From the NCBI GenBank assembly GCA_005408345.1, contig SEMN01000173.1:248001-312000 (forward strand): a DNA stretch of 64,000 nucleotides, written 5' to 3'. The notes under the pieces were generated by a model, which was not told where the DNA came from, ran no database searches, and saw only the letters and a program-made list of their open reading frames with translations. Every line of letters starts with the position of its first letter. Within the stretch, counting starts at the first letter, position 1. The stretch comes from Macquaria australasica. Its lineage: Eukaryota > Chordata > Actinopteri > Centrarchiformes > Percichthyidae. The position numbers and the translations under genes were made by a program. Below are positions 1-12,700 of this stretch, one piece after another.

Positions 1-199
1 CTGATGCCTGAGCCTTGTAAGCCTTTAAAAAGTTCATTTTAAATCAGATTAACTTTCAATAAAAGGCGTTGTAAATGTTTTCATTATTTCACTGTCGTTT
101 AATTTGATTTTATTGTCTATTTTTAAGGACTAACCACCAAGGAGAGAATGATCTGTTACAATAAATATAAGTAAGCTTACGGTAAACAAGTAACGGGAC

Positions 200-512
200 C
201 ATTCAGTCGCTCCGCAGTGTGCTTCTGATTTACTCCATCTCCCACAATGCACCGCAAGCAACGTCAGAATTTCGCGACCTAGCGTGGATTTCTGTCGTGT
301 AGCAACCAACCCAGCGACATCTTTATCCGGATTAAAACTAATAACATTTCGACACTTATTGACCGTCGCAGCTCCAGCCGCGTGTGTGCGAACTCTCATT
401 CAACCTCCATTCTCACCTTATTGACCACTTAAACGTTTTCGGAAGACGTTTTAACACGGTATTGCAGCGAGGTGCCAGTTTTCCACGAGTCGCACCAGCG
501 CCCTGTGTGAAA
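200..512 (+). promoter_or_regulatory. c18orf21: Promoter and 5' UTR of the c18orf21 orthologue
   Basis: This is the region directly upstream of the first coding ATG at 513. It has many CpGs compared with the flanking DNA, no TATA box, and a strong ZNF143/STAF match at 239-256, which fits a TATA-less housekeeping promoter. The transcription start cannot be placed exactly; it probably lies between about 290 and 450. The upstream partner gene, if the promoter is bidirectional, would lie outside the window. Confidence 0.6.
239..256 (+). promoter_or_regulatory. ZNF143/STAF binding site
   Basis: CTCCCACAATGCACCGCA fits the published STAF/ZNF143 consensus YWCCCRNMATSCMYYRCR at all 18 positions. Such sites usually lie within about 200 bp of the start of housekeeping and snRNA-type promoters, which fits the position about 260 bp before the ATG at 513. 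Factor binding is inferred. Confidence 0.7.
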
Positions 513-607
513 ATGAAGACTCCTCCTGATGAAAACTCAGCCAACTTTCTGTTAGACGCTTCTCTGCTGTATAAAGAAAAATGCCCGGAGGTCTCACGGT
601 ACTTCCT
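513..607 (+). CDS. c18orf21: c18orf21 coding exon 1
   Basis: The exon begins at the first ATG of this frame and ends CT before the donor GTAAGT at 608 (phase 2). It encodes the conserved N-terminal helix that ends in the RYFL block. No other ATG lies in frame upstream within the open stretch that begins at 384, which supports this start. Confidence 0.88.
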
Positions 608-2214
608 GTAAGTAGCTAACTTTGTTTAAAATCCTGCATGAATTTCACTTTCACAGCTGAGTCCTTACTTTAATGCTTTATTGTTGTAGTAGCAGCGTGT
701 AGGCGCTAGGTGGAAGAGCTCGACCAGTGTTAACACTTTAGCTCCCCCTCTGTTACCCCTATACTTACAGGAATCTTTACTGAACTTTAAGTAACGACAA
801 ACATCTCAGCTGGACATCCATAAAACAAAATGTTGACTTTGCAGATATGGGAGTTAATGCAGAAATAAGAGGGAAATTATTGAGACATCCACCAAAACAA
901 ACCACAACTGTATGAATTTTCAGTCCTTATTATATATTACAGGAATATTTACACATAGCCTAAAATTGACGAGTTTGATTAGAAATGTAAAAACAGCATT
1001 TCCTGTGATCATAAGTGAAATATAGGCTTGTTTGACGGGCATGTTAACATATTAATGATGCTAACAGGCCTGTTAACAGTATTAGAAAGCATCAATACCA
1101 GATTTAATTGCTGTCCAGTACTACCCTGGGTATTAAAAGACCTGTCTATCAATTTGAGGTTGACAGCAGGGAACTCTGTGTGATTGTTCTTTTGATATTG
1201 AACCAGCTCTGTTCCAAGGGCAGAATATGTACTATTGTTTGAGAATTGGCTGTGGTCGTTTACAGTGTTACTCATCTTACCACATATCTGTGCGTTTTAA
1301 ATCTGAATAAGGCCTGATTATGTGTCACGCTCATATGAGGATGTGTTACAGCCATCTTAAGGGATGACACATCATCAGTGACTGATCTGTGTTCACAGCT
1401 TGGTTTATCATTGTTTTTGTACCTCCAAAGAAAAAACAACTAAGTCTATGAGTAAGTTTGACTGTTCCTTACTTTTGTCTTTAGTGACGCCAGAATCAAG
1501 ATATTGTTGTTTATTTGAACATTGAATTGTGCTTGTTATTGTGAAGCATGACTGTTTGTGCACTTCAAGTGGAGTGCAGCATACCTGCTGCTGTTCCTAT
1601 TTCATGAGTGGCCTATAGAAGCTGGACATTAGCCAGCTGTGTCCAGTGGCTGCTCCTGTGCAGGTGTTGTGGGCATGTTTGTGCAGCATGTGTGAGCTAT
1701 TGCAACTGATGAATTTGGTTTAACTTTACTGTCATTCAATCTTATGAAGTTTCAGAGTAAAGTTGATTTAATTGGCGAGGTCACAGCACCTTCCTAACAA
1801 GCATAAAAATGAGAGCAATGCCAAGAAAATAAAGTGCTGCAAGCAAAGACAATCCCTCTAATCATCGAGTAGGAGAGCCAGACAGTCTGTAAGCCTCGTC
1901 TCTACACTTGTATCTTTTGCATGCTTTGCATAAAAGGGCCCATACAGAGTACCCAGTCTCCCCCAACTTACCAGCTGTCTTTATCTAATTACCCTCCTGT
2001 AGTCAAGTCTTTTCATTCCTATTAGAATAAAACACAACAGTAATTAATGCCAGTTTTTAATTTGCTTCATCATTTACAGTTCACTGCTTCAGTTTTGTTG
2101 CTTTTGCCAAAATAGGCATTTATTCCATTTTCTTCTGATGGCGTATCCCACACAGTAGTGATTCCCTTATTCCCTTAAAAGTAATTTCAGGAGAAATCCT
2201 CTTAAGCCTTAGTC

Positions 2215-2276
<62 letters not shown>

Positions 2277-5200
2277 CCCTGCACACTTACAGGTGTACTG
2301 TCTGTGTGCTCAAATTTTTTTTAATCATTGTTTATATGGGTATGCATTTAAAGTGTGTGTGTGTGTGTGTGTGTGGACTCTTGTGGCTCGTGTTTGAGTT
2401 GGGTTCCAGCCATGTCCCTGTATCCTCCGGCTTGTTTTCACTCTCACCTGAGCCAGGAAATTTGTGGGCAGAACCATGAATGGAAACAAAAACAGAGGTT
2501 TTAAGAGTTAAACCCCAAGTCAGGGTCGTTTTACGGATGTGTGTGAGCCCGCTGCTACTTTAATTCATTGATCTGTTCCCAAGATTCCCTGACTATGATG
2601 GGTTGTGGTTATAGAGAACATTTTGACCACATTTTTAACTATGACCAGCTGTCTAGCAGGCAAGACATGAATCTGAATGTTTTGGACCACTGGTTGGTTT
2701 CATGCCAAAGTGCCTGGCAGAGAAGACACAATTAGCAGCCTCAGCCAAATTTTACACTAAGCGTGATGAACTAATTGACTACTTCATTTGATCTTTAGCC
2801 AGAGTGATAATATGGAAGGCATACTAGGAGGGAAATTATTGTTAAGAATTTCAGATAGAGGTCTTAGACACACAGTCGATCAGTTAACTGAGGGGAAATG
2901 AAAATGTTTTTAACCACATTAGCACTCAAATAGCTGGCATACGTGGTCAGTGTGTGTTGATGATGTTTTTTGTCCTAATGAACCGCAACTGTGTCTCTGT
3001 TTTCTTCTGGGGGTTTCCAGTGTCTTCGCTTTCACCAGTTATAGTTGTGGTCATGCGTCACTGGAGTGTTTCGTGGGTGCATGTCAGTACTCATACACAC
3101 TAGTACACATATTTGTTGGATCGTGTTACTGCCTTCTGCCACTATCGTCGCCTTCTGTCAGGCTGATGATGACTGAATGTGTTTGTGTGTATGTTTGCAT
3201 CGGGGTTACATTTGGTTTTAAGTATTATTGTCTCTCTTGGTTTCAGTAAAAATGTATCAATATTGACTTTTGATAAAGGCTTTCATGAAATTATTTCAGT
3301 CAAATGTTAGTTGTCTATTTTGTGTGTGTGTGTGTGTGTGGGGGGGGGGTGTGTGTCTATGAGTGTATTTAGTGAACGTGACAGCCTGCTTCTTGTTTGT
3401 GATTTGTATGTGAACTGACGTCACTATTGTGGCTCACGTTGCCGGACTAGTGAAGCTGTTTTCCAGTAAGTTCATGGTCATGGTTGTGTGTCTGGTAACT
3501 GGAGTCTGACTGAGTGTTCTGACAATCAAAATATGCAGGATGTCTGCTGGACAAACAATGTCACAATGAGTCTGCTTGTAAATAGCCTCAAGTGCTTTTG
3601 TTCTGCATTAAATGTTGTATTATTTTTGTCTTCATAGAGATCAGTATACTGTCTATGCTGCTGATATCGATATATCAGTGATAATGCAATCAGCGAATGG
3701 TATTGGCAGCCGAGTAGGACTGCAACTATTATTTCCATTATTGAACAATTTGATCACCAAAATTCTTACAATTCATCCTTAGGAGAATATTAATATGTGT
3801 ACCAAATTTCATGACAATCCATCCAATAGTTGTCGAGATATTTCGCTTAAAACTACAATTATCACAGTGAATCACCTGAGGATTATGATTCATCATCTGG
3901 GAATCGGGAACCATGAATGCCTGTACAAACGTTTGTGCCAATCTATCTAGTACAAGTTGAGATATTTCACTGGATAAGTGAAAACTTTGGTGGCTCTAGA
4001 GGAAAAAACAAGACATCCACAAAGTTATTAGGATTAATTCTCTGGGGTCTGCAAATGAAATTTCATGGCAATCCATCCAATAGCTGTTGAGAGATTTCAG
4101 TCTGGTCCACAGTGGTGTACTGACAAACTGACAGACCACTATTGCCATCCCTTGAGGCATGTCCTTAGTGTGGCTAAATGTAATTGATCAAAATGCCAGT
4201 TGACTAATCAGTTAATAGACTAATTGTTTCAGCTCCCAGTATAGCCCCGTGGTTCTTTTATTCAACTAAACCCTGTCATCCAACTGTTCATCCATCTCCT
4301 AACTATGAGCTGACAGTCATTACCATTAGATTTTTGTCAAAATCCGTCACTATGTTTTTCCTTCCCACTGCCAAAACCTTTTGAGACCTCTTTGCCCTCA
4401 ACCCCTTATCCACTACTCGCTCCAATCTCCCCTCGCACTGTATCTCTTGTCTTACGGCCCCTCTCATCAGGAGCCAGCAGACGTCTCCACCCGTACAAGT
4501 GAGCTCTAGATTCTGAGGCACCTGCTGGCCTCTCTCTCTGTCACGTCCGGCTGATAAATGGGACCCTGCCAATCTGTGCTATAGAAGGACACAGTATCTA
4601 GAGTGACCACTAATTGACACTGACCATACCTGAGCCCGGCCGTTTTGTCTAAATATCTGAGTTACAAGCATCAGTGAAGGTTTTTCAGCAGCCGTTGCAC
4701 TGTTTTCCCTGATGGTAGCAATAAAATGTTCATAGTGCTTTTCATTTTGTGTGCTTTGCCTCAGCCAGCACTTCTGGCTCTAAGTACATTATTACATTAT
4801 AGCCGACACATAATGTCCCCCCCTGCCCTCCACCCTTTTGCATCTTCCAAGGCTCTGTTGATTGCATCTCCCAGTTGTCAGCAATTCATGTGAAGGGCCC
4901 ATATCTTCAGCGTTCATCAGGTGTGCACTTAAAAGGAGATGCATGACAAGTATGTTAATAAGATTAGTGTCTTTGCGGTGTACAGTTTCTGAGAGTCAGG
5001 GGAGCAGTGAGAAGGGAGATTGTGGGAAAACAAAATTCCCCAGGAATCTGGCTTCATCAGTGGTCTGTTCATAGCCTTGTCAGAGAATTAGCTTTTTTAT
5101 TACTCCAAAACAATGAAGAATTTGTCGTTTTATATAGTCAGAATGTATTTGTCAGTGGTGTCAAGTGCACCTAATGATCATTGATTATCAATAGTGAAGC

Positions 5201-6637
5201 AACCACCTCAGGAAATGTATTCAAAACCTGCTAACTTTCTAAAGAGGACTTTTACATCAGCTAAGAAGGATAAAAAAGGCTTTCTTAGCAAGTAACAAAA
5301 CTGTTTTAGAATTGTTCAAGGCCCTTGAGTCATTATCAGACAGTCACAATCCACCACGCCGGCCTCGACCAGCTTCTCTTCATTTCCAGTATTTTCTGAC
5401 AGGGCTTCTATATAATCCGACAGTTTAATCCAGTCACTGATTATTAAATTTGCGGGCATTAAGGGACAGTGACTCAGACTGTGGGATGAGTGATGGCAGA
5501 TATGTTGCAAATCTTTCTCCACCCTGCCATGCATCCAGCCGCATCATCACGTCACCCAGCAGTATAATGCACCATCTCACATACGGGGTGGTTGAGAATG
5601 CAAAGTGGAGAGCGTCAACAAACCGCTGCCGCCAGACGCAGCAGCAGCCAGCGGGTCAGCTCCAGATTAAAGTCGACCCCACACCCCCTCCTCTTCTCCA
5701 TGAACAGCCAGCCCCGTTCCTGCCTTTCCCTGCCACACGTACAGCCGGACAGCAAATTTCCCTTCATCGATTTAAGCCCAGGGCTAATTTTAGTGGGACT
5801 TAACAGTGGCTTAGTTAAAATGTTTGCACAAATATCTCATTGCCAGCGTTCCAAAATTGGAGGCAGCCTAGCGGTCACAGAGGCATCCCTCTGTGGGGGA
5901 GGCCATTAAATGGTTTGGAGAGTTGCCCTATATTGTTAGGGAGAGACCCGGTTTTCCGGTTGCATGTTTTCCACTACTCATAATGGGAAGGGCTGTCTGT
6001 GACAAACTTTTTTTTTTTCCAACTTGGTGTTTCCATCTTGTAATGGGTTTATTTGCATGAGTGTATTTTGGCAGAATTGTTAACTACTAGTTACTTTCAC
6101 TAAATGACTTAAATTGAAAAGTATGCTGAACAAAATCAGTCCAAATATTCTCTTCTCATCATTCTCCAGTATTTTAGAGAACCAAAAACTGTTTCTATTC
6201 AAGAGAAGCTGTAATTATTAAAGTTTTACTTCATAATCATCTTGTACTAATGTTTTGTAACATTAAACTCAGTTAGTGATTCATTTTACTCTGGTATAAG
6301 TATCTGTTCAAAATGTCTAATCTTGCCTCCTCTTTTTCTTCCTTAGGCAGTGGCCTGTAAAGGTGAACGGTAAGTTAAGAGACCTGCACACCCTTGAAGA
6401 ATCTTACTTTATATTTACAATTTTTGTTCTACCGGTATTTTCATTTTTGCATATTTTTATCAGTGATGCCCTAGAGTGTATAACCACAAAAATCAGAATG
6501 CAGTAGTAAGCAGGACCTTGTCACCGGCTTGTCAAGGTTGATAAACCTCAGTAAACCCTTAGCCAAACACACACACAGTCCTGCCAGCTGTCTGAAGCAG
6601 ACTGCCTGGTGGGATAACACACACAATCACACACAAT

Positions 6638-6704
<67 letters not shown>

Positions 6705-9700
6705 GTCCATGCCAGCCAAAACCACATCACAATGGGTACTGGTGCCATTTAGTAAGGCTATTCAGGCCTTTCTCTTCCTATTAACACAGGGACCAGTCCC
6801 TAAGAGAGTAACATGGTGTTTGTTCAGAGGGTGATTTGGAGAACTTAATTGTTTGTCCCAAAAACTGATGATTTGACATGTCCTTATGAAGTCTAGCTGT
6901 TGAGAGAATAAACAGAATAATGAAAATGTTGTTTGGCAATTACAAATAAATTGAAATGCGGATTGTTGTTCTGTGAATATAGAAATATACGATGTTGTAA
7001 TGTTGAGCACAGTATCAGCTGACAATCTGTATGCAGCTGTTAAAATGATGATCCCACCATTGATCTTTCAGCTACCTGTCTTAAACAGATATCTCTTTGC
7101 TTAATATGCTAGCTAAAAGGGATAGAAAACCACCAACAAACTTCTCATTCTCACCCTCCACCACTTCAGTTACCGGGGTATTATTGTGTCGAAAAGACAT
7201 GTGCATGACTGCACACCAGAACATTTGCTGATAAGTTTTAGATGATCTGTCTCTCTCCTCTTTTCAGCACTACCGAAGCAGATATCCTCCAGTCTGTTGC
7301 AGAACACCTTGGTGTGTCCGCACTGTTATCAGTGGCTGCAGCCTGACAATCACCGGATCCGGCTGCGGCCCAAGCAGCGTCCGTCAGCACGGGTGCAGAG
7401 TGTCCTGCGCAGGAAGGCCAGGGGCAAACGACTCAGCCTGGTGCAGAAAAATCTGCTGCACCGTTTCCAAAAGTCCTCCTCAGTTCTGGTGAGAAGACAA
7501 AACACTGCAACTCCACAGACACGGTTATGTATTGTACTGCACTGCAGCATATTATCCTTACAGAAAACACCAGGGGCTTATGCCTGAATTGTCTCCTCAG
7601 CTGTAGTGGTGTTGAACTACAGTAAGGGGAGGTGTGGCGGGGTGGTGTAGTGGTTTTATATAGCCTGACAATTTAGTTGGATTTTGGGGACAGGCCTAGA
7701 ATCAAACATGCTGTGTAAGCTAACATCAGCCCTGTTGAAGACTCTTTGAACACTTACTCTGTAGCTGGCGTTGACCTCTGACCTATGAAGGAGGCAAGAC
7801 ACAGAATTTCTCAGTGGTGATCAAAAATGTATCACATCATTATTTATTAGAACTTAACAAGCCCTACAGTGTCTCTTAATGTATTGTTTTCCAGCCGTTG
7901 CTGCTCTTTAGATTTATGAAGTCATTTGTCATCCCACAGAAAGTGCCTGGTTTCATTATAGTGCTCCACTCATCATTACAGTCTTTACAGTGGTCCCATT
8001 AAGCTTAACTGTAAGAGAACTAATGTTGCCACTTGTCAGACACTCACCCTGTTCCCTCCCACAGCCCCCTAAATTGTTATAGTGGTCCTTTTTGTCTGTC
8101 CTCTTAATGGATGGCACCAGGCTGGGATAAATGGAAAGCTTATTTTGGCCAGCACCCACCCACTCTACTGATAAGCCCATTTAGATGAGGAAACCCATGA
8201 TGGAGCTTGTGGCAATAGGGTGATTTTCCCCCTACATCAGACAGCAGTGATAGCAGAGAACCACTGAAGAGCTCCTTTGGTGATCTGACATCAGCCTAAT
8301 GAAGAGCAGCTCCAGTGGAAAGGCTGCTGCCTCATTAAAGTCTGGTTGGGTTCATTTAGTATGCAGGTATTCACAGCGCGAGGCACTCTGAACCCACTCT
8401 CCACTATATATCTCTTGACTCTGAGGGCAAAGAGGAAGACAGACATGGAGAGGGGGAGCAGGAATTAAAAAGGTAGTGAGTGGAGGAGAATAACACAGGA
8501 GAGTGAAACAGAAAAGGTGAAAAAAAGCAACAGGGTGGAAGACAGATAAGAAAGGTGAACAGGAGGAGTCAAATGATGGACTGCAGGAGAAAAAGCTGTC
8601 ATCTTGTAACATAATTTTGTATGCAGCAGTGGCTGTGTGCCCCTTCCTGTTCTACCTCTGTGGACTGTGGTGAAGGGCAGATCCAGGGTCTGATAGGGAA
8701 GTCATCTGGAGAAAGTGATTTGAGAGAATATTTACATGAAGGAGACTCTTCTTAATCTTAGAGGTCTATCATAGGGGTTTGCAGTAAATTCAGGTACAAT
8801 TAATGAAATAATTAACCAAACGCAGTACCCAAATTGACCTAAAATCTAGGAATGTAGCTACAGTCTTAACAATAAGAACAATATTCCACTGCATCAGAAA
8901 CTGCATCGAAGCTGCACCAACATGGATTTTGTGAAACATGATTTAATTGGGAAATCTGCTAACAGCAAAAATGTCATCACCCATGAATATTTTTTAATGA
9001 TAATAATAAATAATGATGTGTGGTGTCATGTCACATAGACGATAAGAAGAAAACCCACGAAAGCATCCAATTAATAGCCATCATAATCTCTTGAACCGTC
9101 AAAGTTCACACTTCAACTGTTGACGTTGCACTAGCTGCTCTAAGTTCAAACTTAGCCTTGTTATAATGATAGTGTTTACAAAGGGAAGAGTTACACATCA
9201 CCCAATTAAAATGGGTTGCAACCCACAAACTAGTTAATATGTAGAGACGAGTTGTTATTAAATATTTACAACTACCAACTGCCAGGTGTAACTGTCGTGT
9301 AGCTAACTGAACTAGCTAAGATTGAAGATTAAAACAAGTAACAGGTAAGAGGTCAACATATCTGAGCTGATATTTTGGCTTTTTGGCTTCTTAAAACTAT
9401 TGCTATAGTTACTAAGACCTTGGGAAGGACTTGACACACAAACTTGGCGATGGATTTATGAATAACTGTTGCAACCCGATCCTGGACTTCAAATCCATAA
9501 ACTTAAACCTGTGTGGCTCTCCTGTGTAACGCTTAGCCGATACATCACCCTTCGTCAAACGTAACTATGTCTCTCAAAGACACTCGGTCACGACCGTGCA
9601 CCTCTCTTCTTACTCATTTGTCAACTGTGTTTTGGTCACGATGTTGATGCTTGTTCATCATGTAACTTCCCTTTCACGGTCACTCGTCTGTCATATACTG

Positions 9701-12700
9701 GAGGTTCAAGGGGTACAAGTCAAGCCACATGTGCTCGGCAGAATGGTGATAGCGAGGCGATACCCCTGAAATGCGGAGCGGTAGAGCAATGAGATAAGAG
9801 GAGGACTGTAGACTGCTTTCCTCCCTGGCTCCATGCTGATGAACAGAGCACAACAACCCTGACAGGGAGAGGGGCTCAGCATGAGAGCCTGAATAAAGAG
9901 ATTAGCATCCACTCGTCTCCTCTTGAAAGATAGAAGCGTGGGGTCACAGTAAGGACAACGGTAGAATCAGATGGAATAGAATATTTTTATAACTTGTGCC
10001 AGCTGTTATTATCAGAAGATGCTGCTGTTGATTTTTAGCCTTATGAAAAACAATGTCCGCAGACTTGAAAACTGCCCGAGTGAGTTAATGTGTCCCAGTG
10101 ACTATGTACTCTTAATTTGTTTCATCATTTTATTGTTTTATTTCAGTGTGCCAGAGTTGAGTGTTGTGGCTGTGTACACAATATTCTGCTCTTCTTACCG
10201 TTAGTCACATGACACCGACAGGAAGAAGTGGAGGATTTATCGGACAAATAATCAAAACACGCTGTCGTATAAATTTATCATCACAACCATGGCTGTTTAT
10301 GCAGGTGTAGACAGACGTTTATTCAAAATGAGGTGTGAGTATTTGCAGACACAGATATCCACGTCTGCTCGTGTTCTCAGCGCTCTTCCAAGTGTCAAAA
10401 CAATTCTGGGATCTTGCTCTGGATGAGAGGTGTTGTGGGACACTGTGAAGAGCTAATTGTTTTTTTAATCTCATATTTGGATAGTAAGTAGTTTCTCCAG
10501 GCCAAATTGCTTTCATAAAGTCTTTCTAGCTTTTGTGAGTGAAATATTTAGTCTTCCAAATAATCTACATATTGCATACTATGTGTAATTTTCTATCTGA
10601 TCCTTTATAATGTACTGTATTGCATAAAAACATCAGACAGACAGAAACAAGTGACCAGAAGATGCATATTCACGCTCATACACATGGGTGGTGTGCAGTT
10701 TTTATACTCCAGGGTATAAATCCTCTTCATTTCACACCGTATTGCTCTCCCTTTAGGATGTATGTATGTGCTGCCCTTGGGGTGGATGCCAGTGCATGAT
10801 ATGCTTTCCTCTGCGCTGTGAAGTTGTGTCTTAGAGGTATTATAAATCGGGTATGTTTATGCATTCTGGGCAGGTTATCTAGCAATGGATATGGAAATAA
10901 GTTGGATTGTAGCCCCACAAGAGAGACAGAGACCCTAAATGGAGCGAAGGATAGTGCATTCTCCTCCTCCTTCATTCCTCTGTTCTCTCTCCTTGAGCCT
11001 AGATTTATACTTCCCAGCAGAGTTGTTTGCTGCAAGAAAAAAATTATTCAGTTCATGCTTTTCCTGGCCATACACATTCATTCACTCAACAGTTACTTAC
11101 TAGGAAAAGAAGAAGTGATTTTGTTTTTTCCCAAGACAGGTGGATAGGCATGTTTACTGAATGTGCAGTCACGATGCCGTTCTCTGAAAACTACACGTGT
11201 TTTACCCTGAAAACAACACTTGCTTTCAGAAAAAAAGATTAATCAGGCAAAGTGACAGAACATAAGTGGTTGAAAAATCCTTCCCTTTCCCAGAAGAGTC
11301 ACTTCTCCAACCTTCTTTGTAATTTATGTCACCACTTCTTCTTGACCTCACTGACCACCTCTCATCCGCTATTCTTCTGTTTTTTTCTTGCATTCTCCAA
11401 TCCCTCTCATTGTTTTTCTTTTGTGTTTTACCTCAATGCATCTACCTGACTGCCCGCTCGCATTAACGTCATCTTTCTTCTCTCCTCCTTCTGTTCTTGG
11501 CCATCTCTTCATCACATCCCTCTGTCATATTTATCTTTGCTGGAGTAATGTTGCTGGAGAATGTGTCTCTTGAGGAGATGACAGGAAACAGGAGACAGCG
11601 ATGTCTGGCTGGTGCTTTGCCTGTTTGCTCTCAGGGAACAGGAAAAGCTCCACAGAGGGTTTTGACACCTCGAGGGTGTGCGGCGACTGACAGGATGACA
11701 AGAGGGGGTTGTGGAGGGGCCAGGTGGGAAGGCCAGGAGGGAATCTGCTGCAGCAACAGTGGTGGTGACCTTGAGCTTTTTAGATACAGAGGAGAATTGC
11801 TGGGTCTCACATGTGTAGGGATTTAGCAAAGTGTGTACTGAAGTATTTTAAGCATGTTAACACACACATGTACAGTAGGAGCAGCAGTCATGGCAAGTCA
11901 ATTCCAGCTGGATAAGCGACTGTCATCTTCAGGAAACCTTGGAGGGCCTATACATATACTGTATATGCCCAGTGTAGGCACTCTCCAGCACACACACAAT
12001 AAATCCTGGGCTAGGATCAGATGCAGGTTCTGCTTCCCGCTGTCATCATGTTTGTAGCCCAGCTCACAAGCAGGATAAACCCCATATAGAGAACTTGATG
12101 CTGCACCATAACAGCATGTCATCTCTCAATTAGCCCCTGTGCCTCACTTCATTTTGTTTCCTCACCACTATTAAAAGTCTACTCTGGAACTTGGCAATCC
12201 CAGCTGTAGGCTTAACTGTAAGCTGTCACGGGTGTCAAGGTTTGGAAGCCGCTACTGTTCAGTTTTTGGATCCTCACTCACCAGCATTTACAGTTTATTG
12301 CTCCTATAACCGATTCAGTCAGCACGTGTGCACTAATGGCATTCATCGCATATCTCAGCTTTATGATTATGTGTACACATACAAGGAATTAATTTAAAAA
12401 AAATTAAGTTTCTCTCAGTGTTCTTACACACAGTTCTAGTAACAATTCACATGAAGATAGATTGAAATAGACATACAGTGAAAAACAATGACAACAAAGG
12501 TGAACAAAGATAGGTAAAAATAAACATAGAACGAAGTGGGTGAAGAAATGGGCGTATATATAAATATATACAGTATAAAAAGCAACAATGACCAACATAC
12601 AATGTCTTTAAACAAGTCAAGTGCCTCTGTACATTGTAAACAAATACCTGTTATAAAGCCATAGTGCCAATGGTCACCTCTTATAATGGCCACAGAGGAG

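Larger units (their letters stand above)
608..6346 (+). other. c18orf21 intron 1
   Basis: This 5.7-kb intron has no coding exon I can support. It holds (TG)n tracts at 2219-2274 and 2353-2375, a TG/poly-G tract at 3321-3357, and a dispersed teleost repeat at 3718-4237. The remainder is ordinary AT-rich non-coding sequence. The acceptor is TTCCTTAG at 6339-6346. Confidence 0.75.

Noticed and set aside
2222..2479. Cys-Val-rich frame
   Set aside because: Translation of a (TG)n microsatellite.
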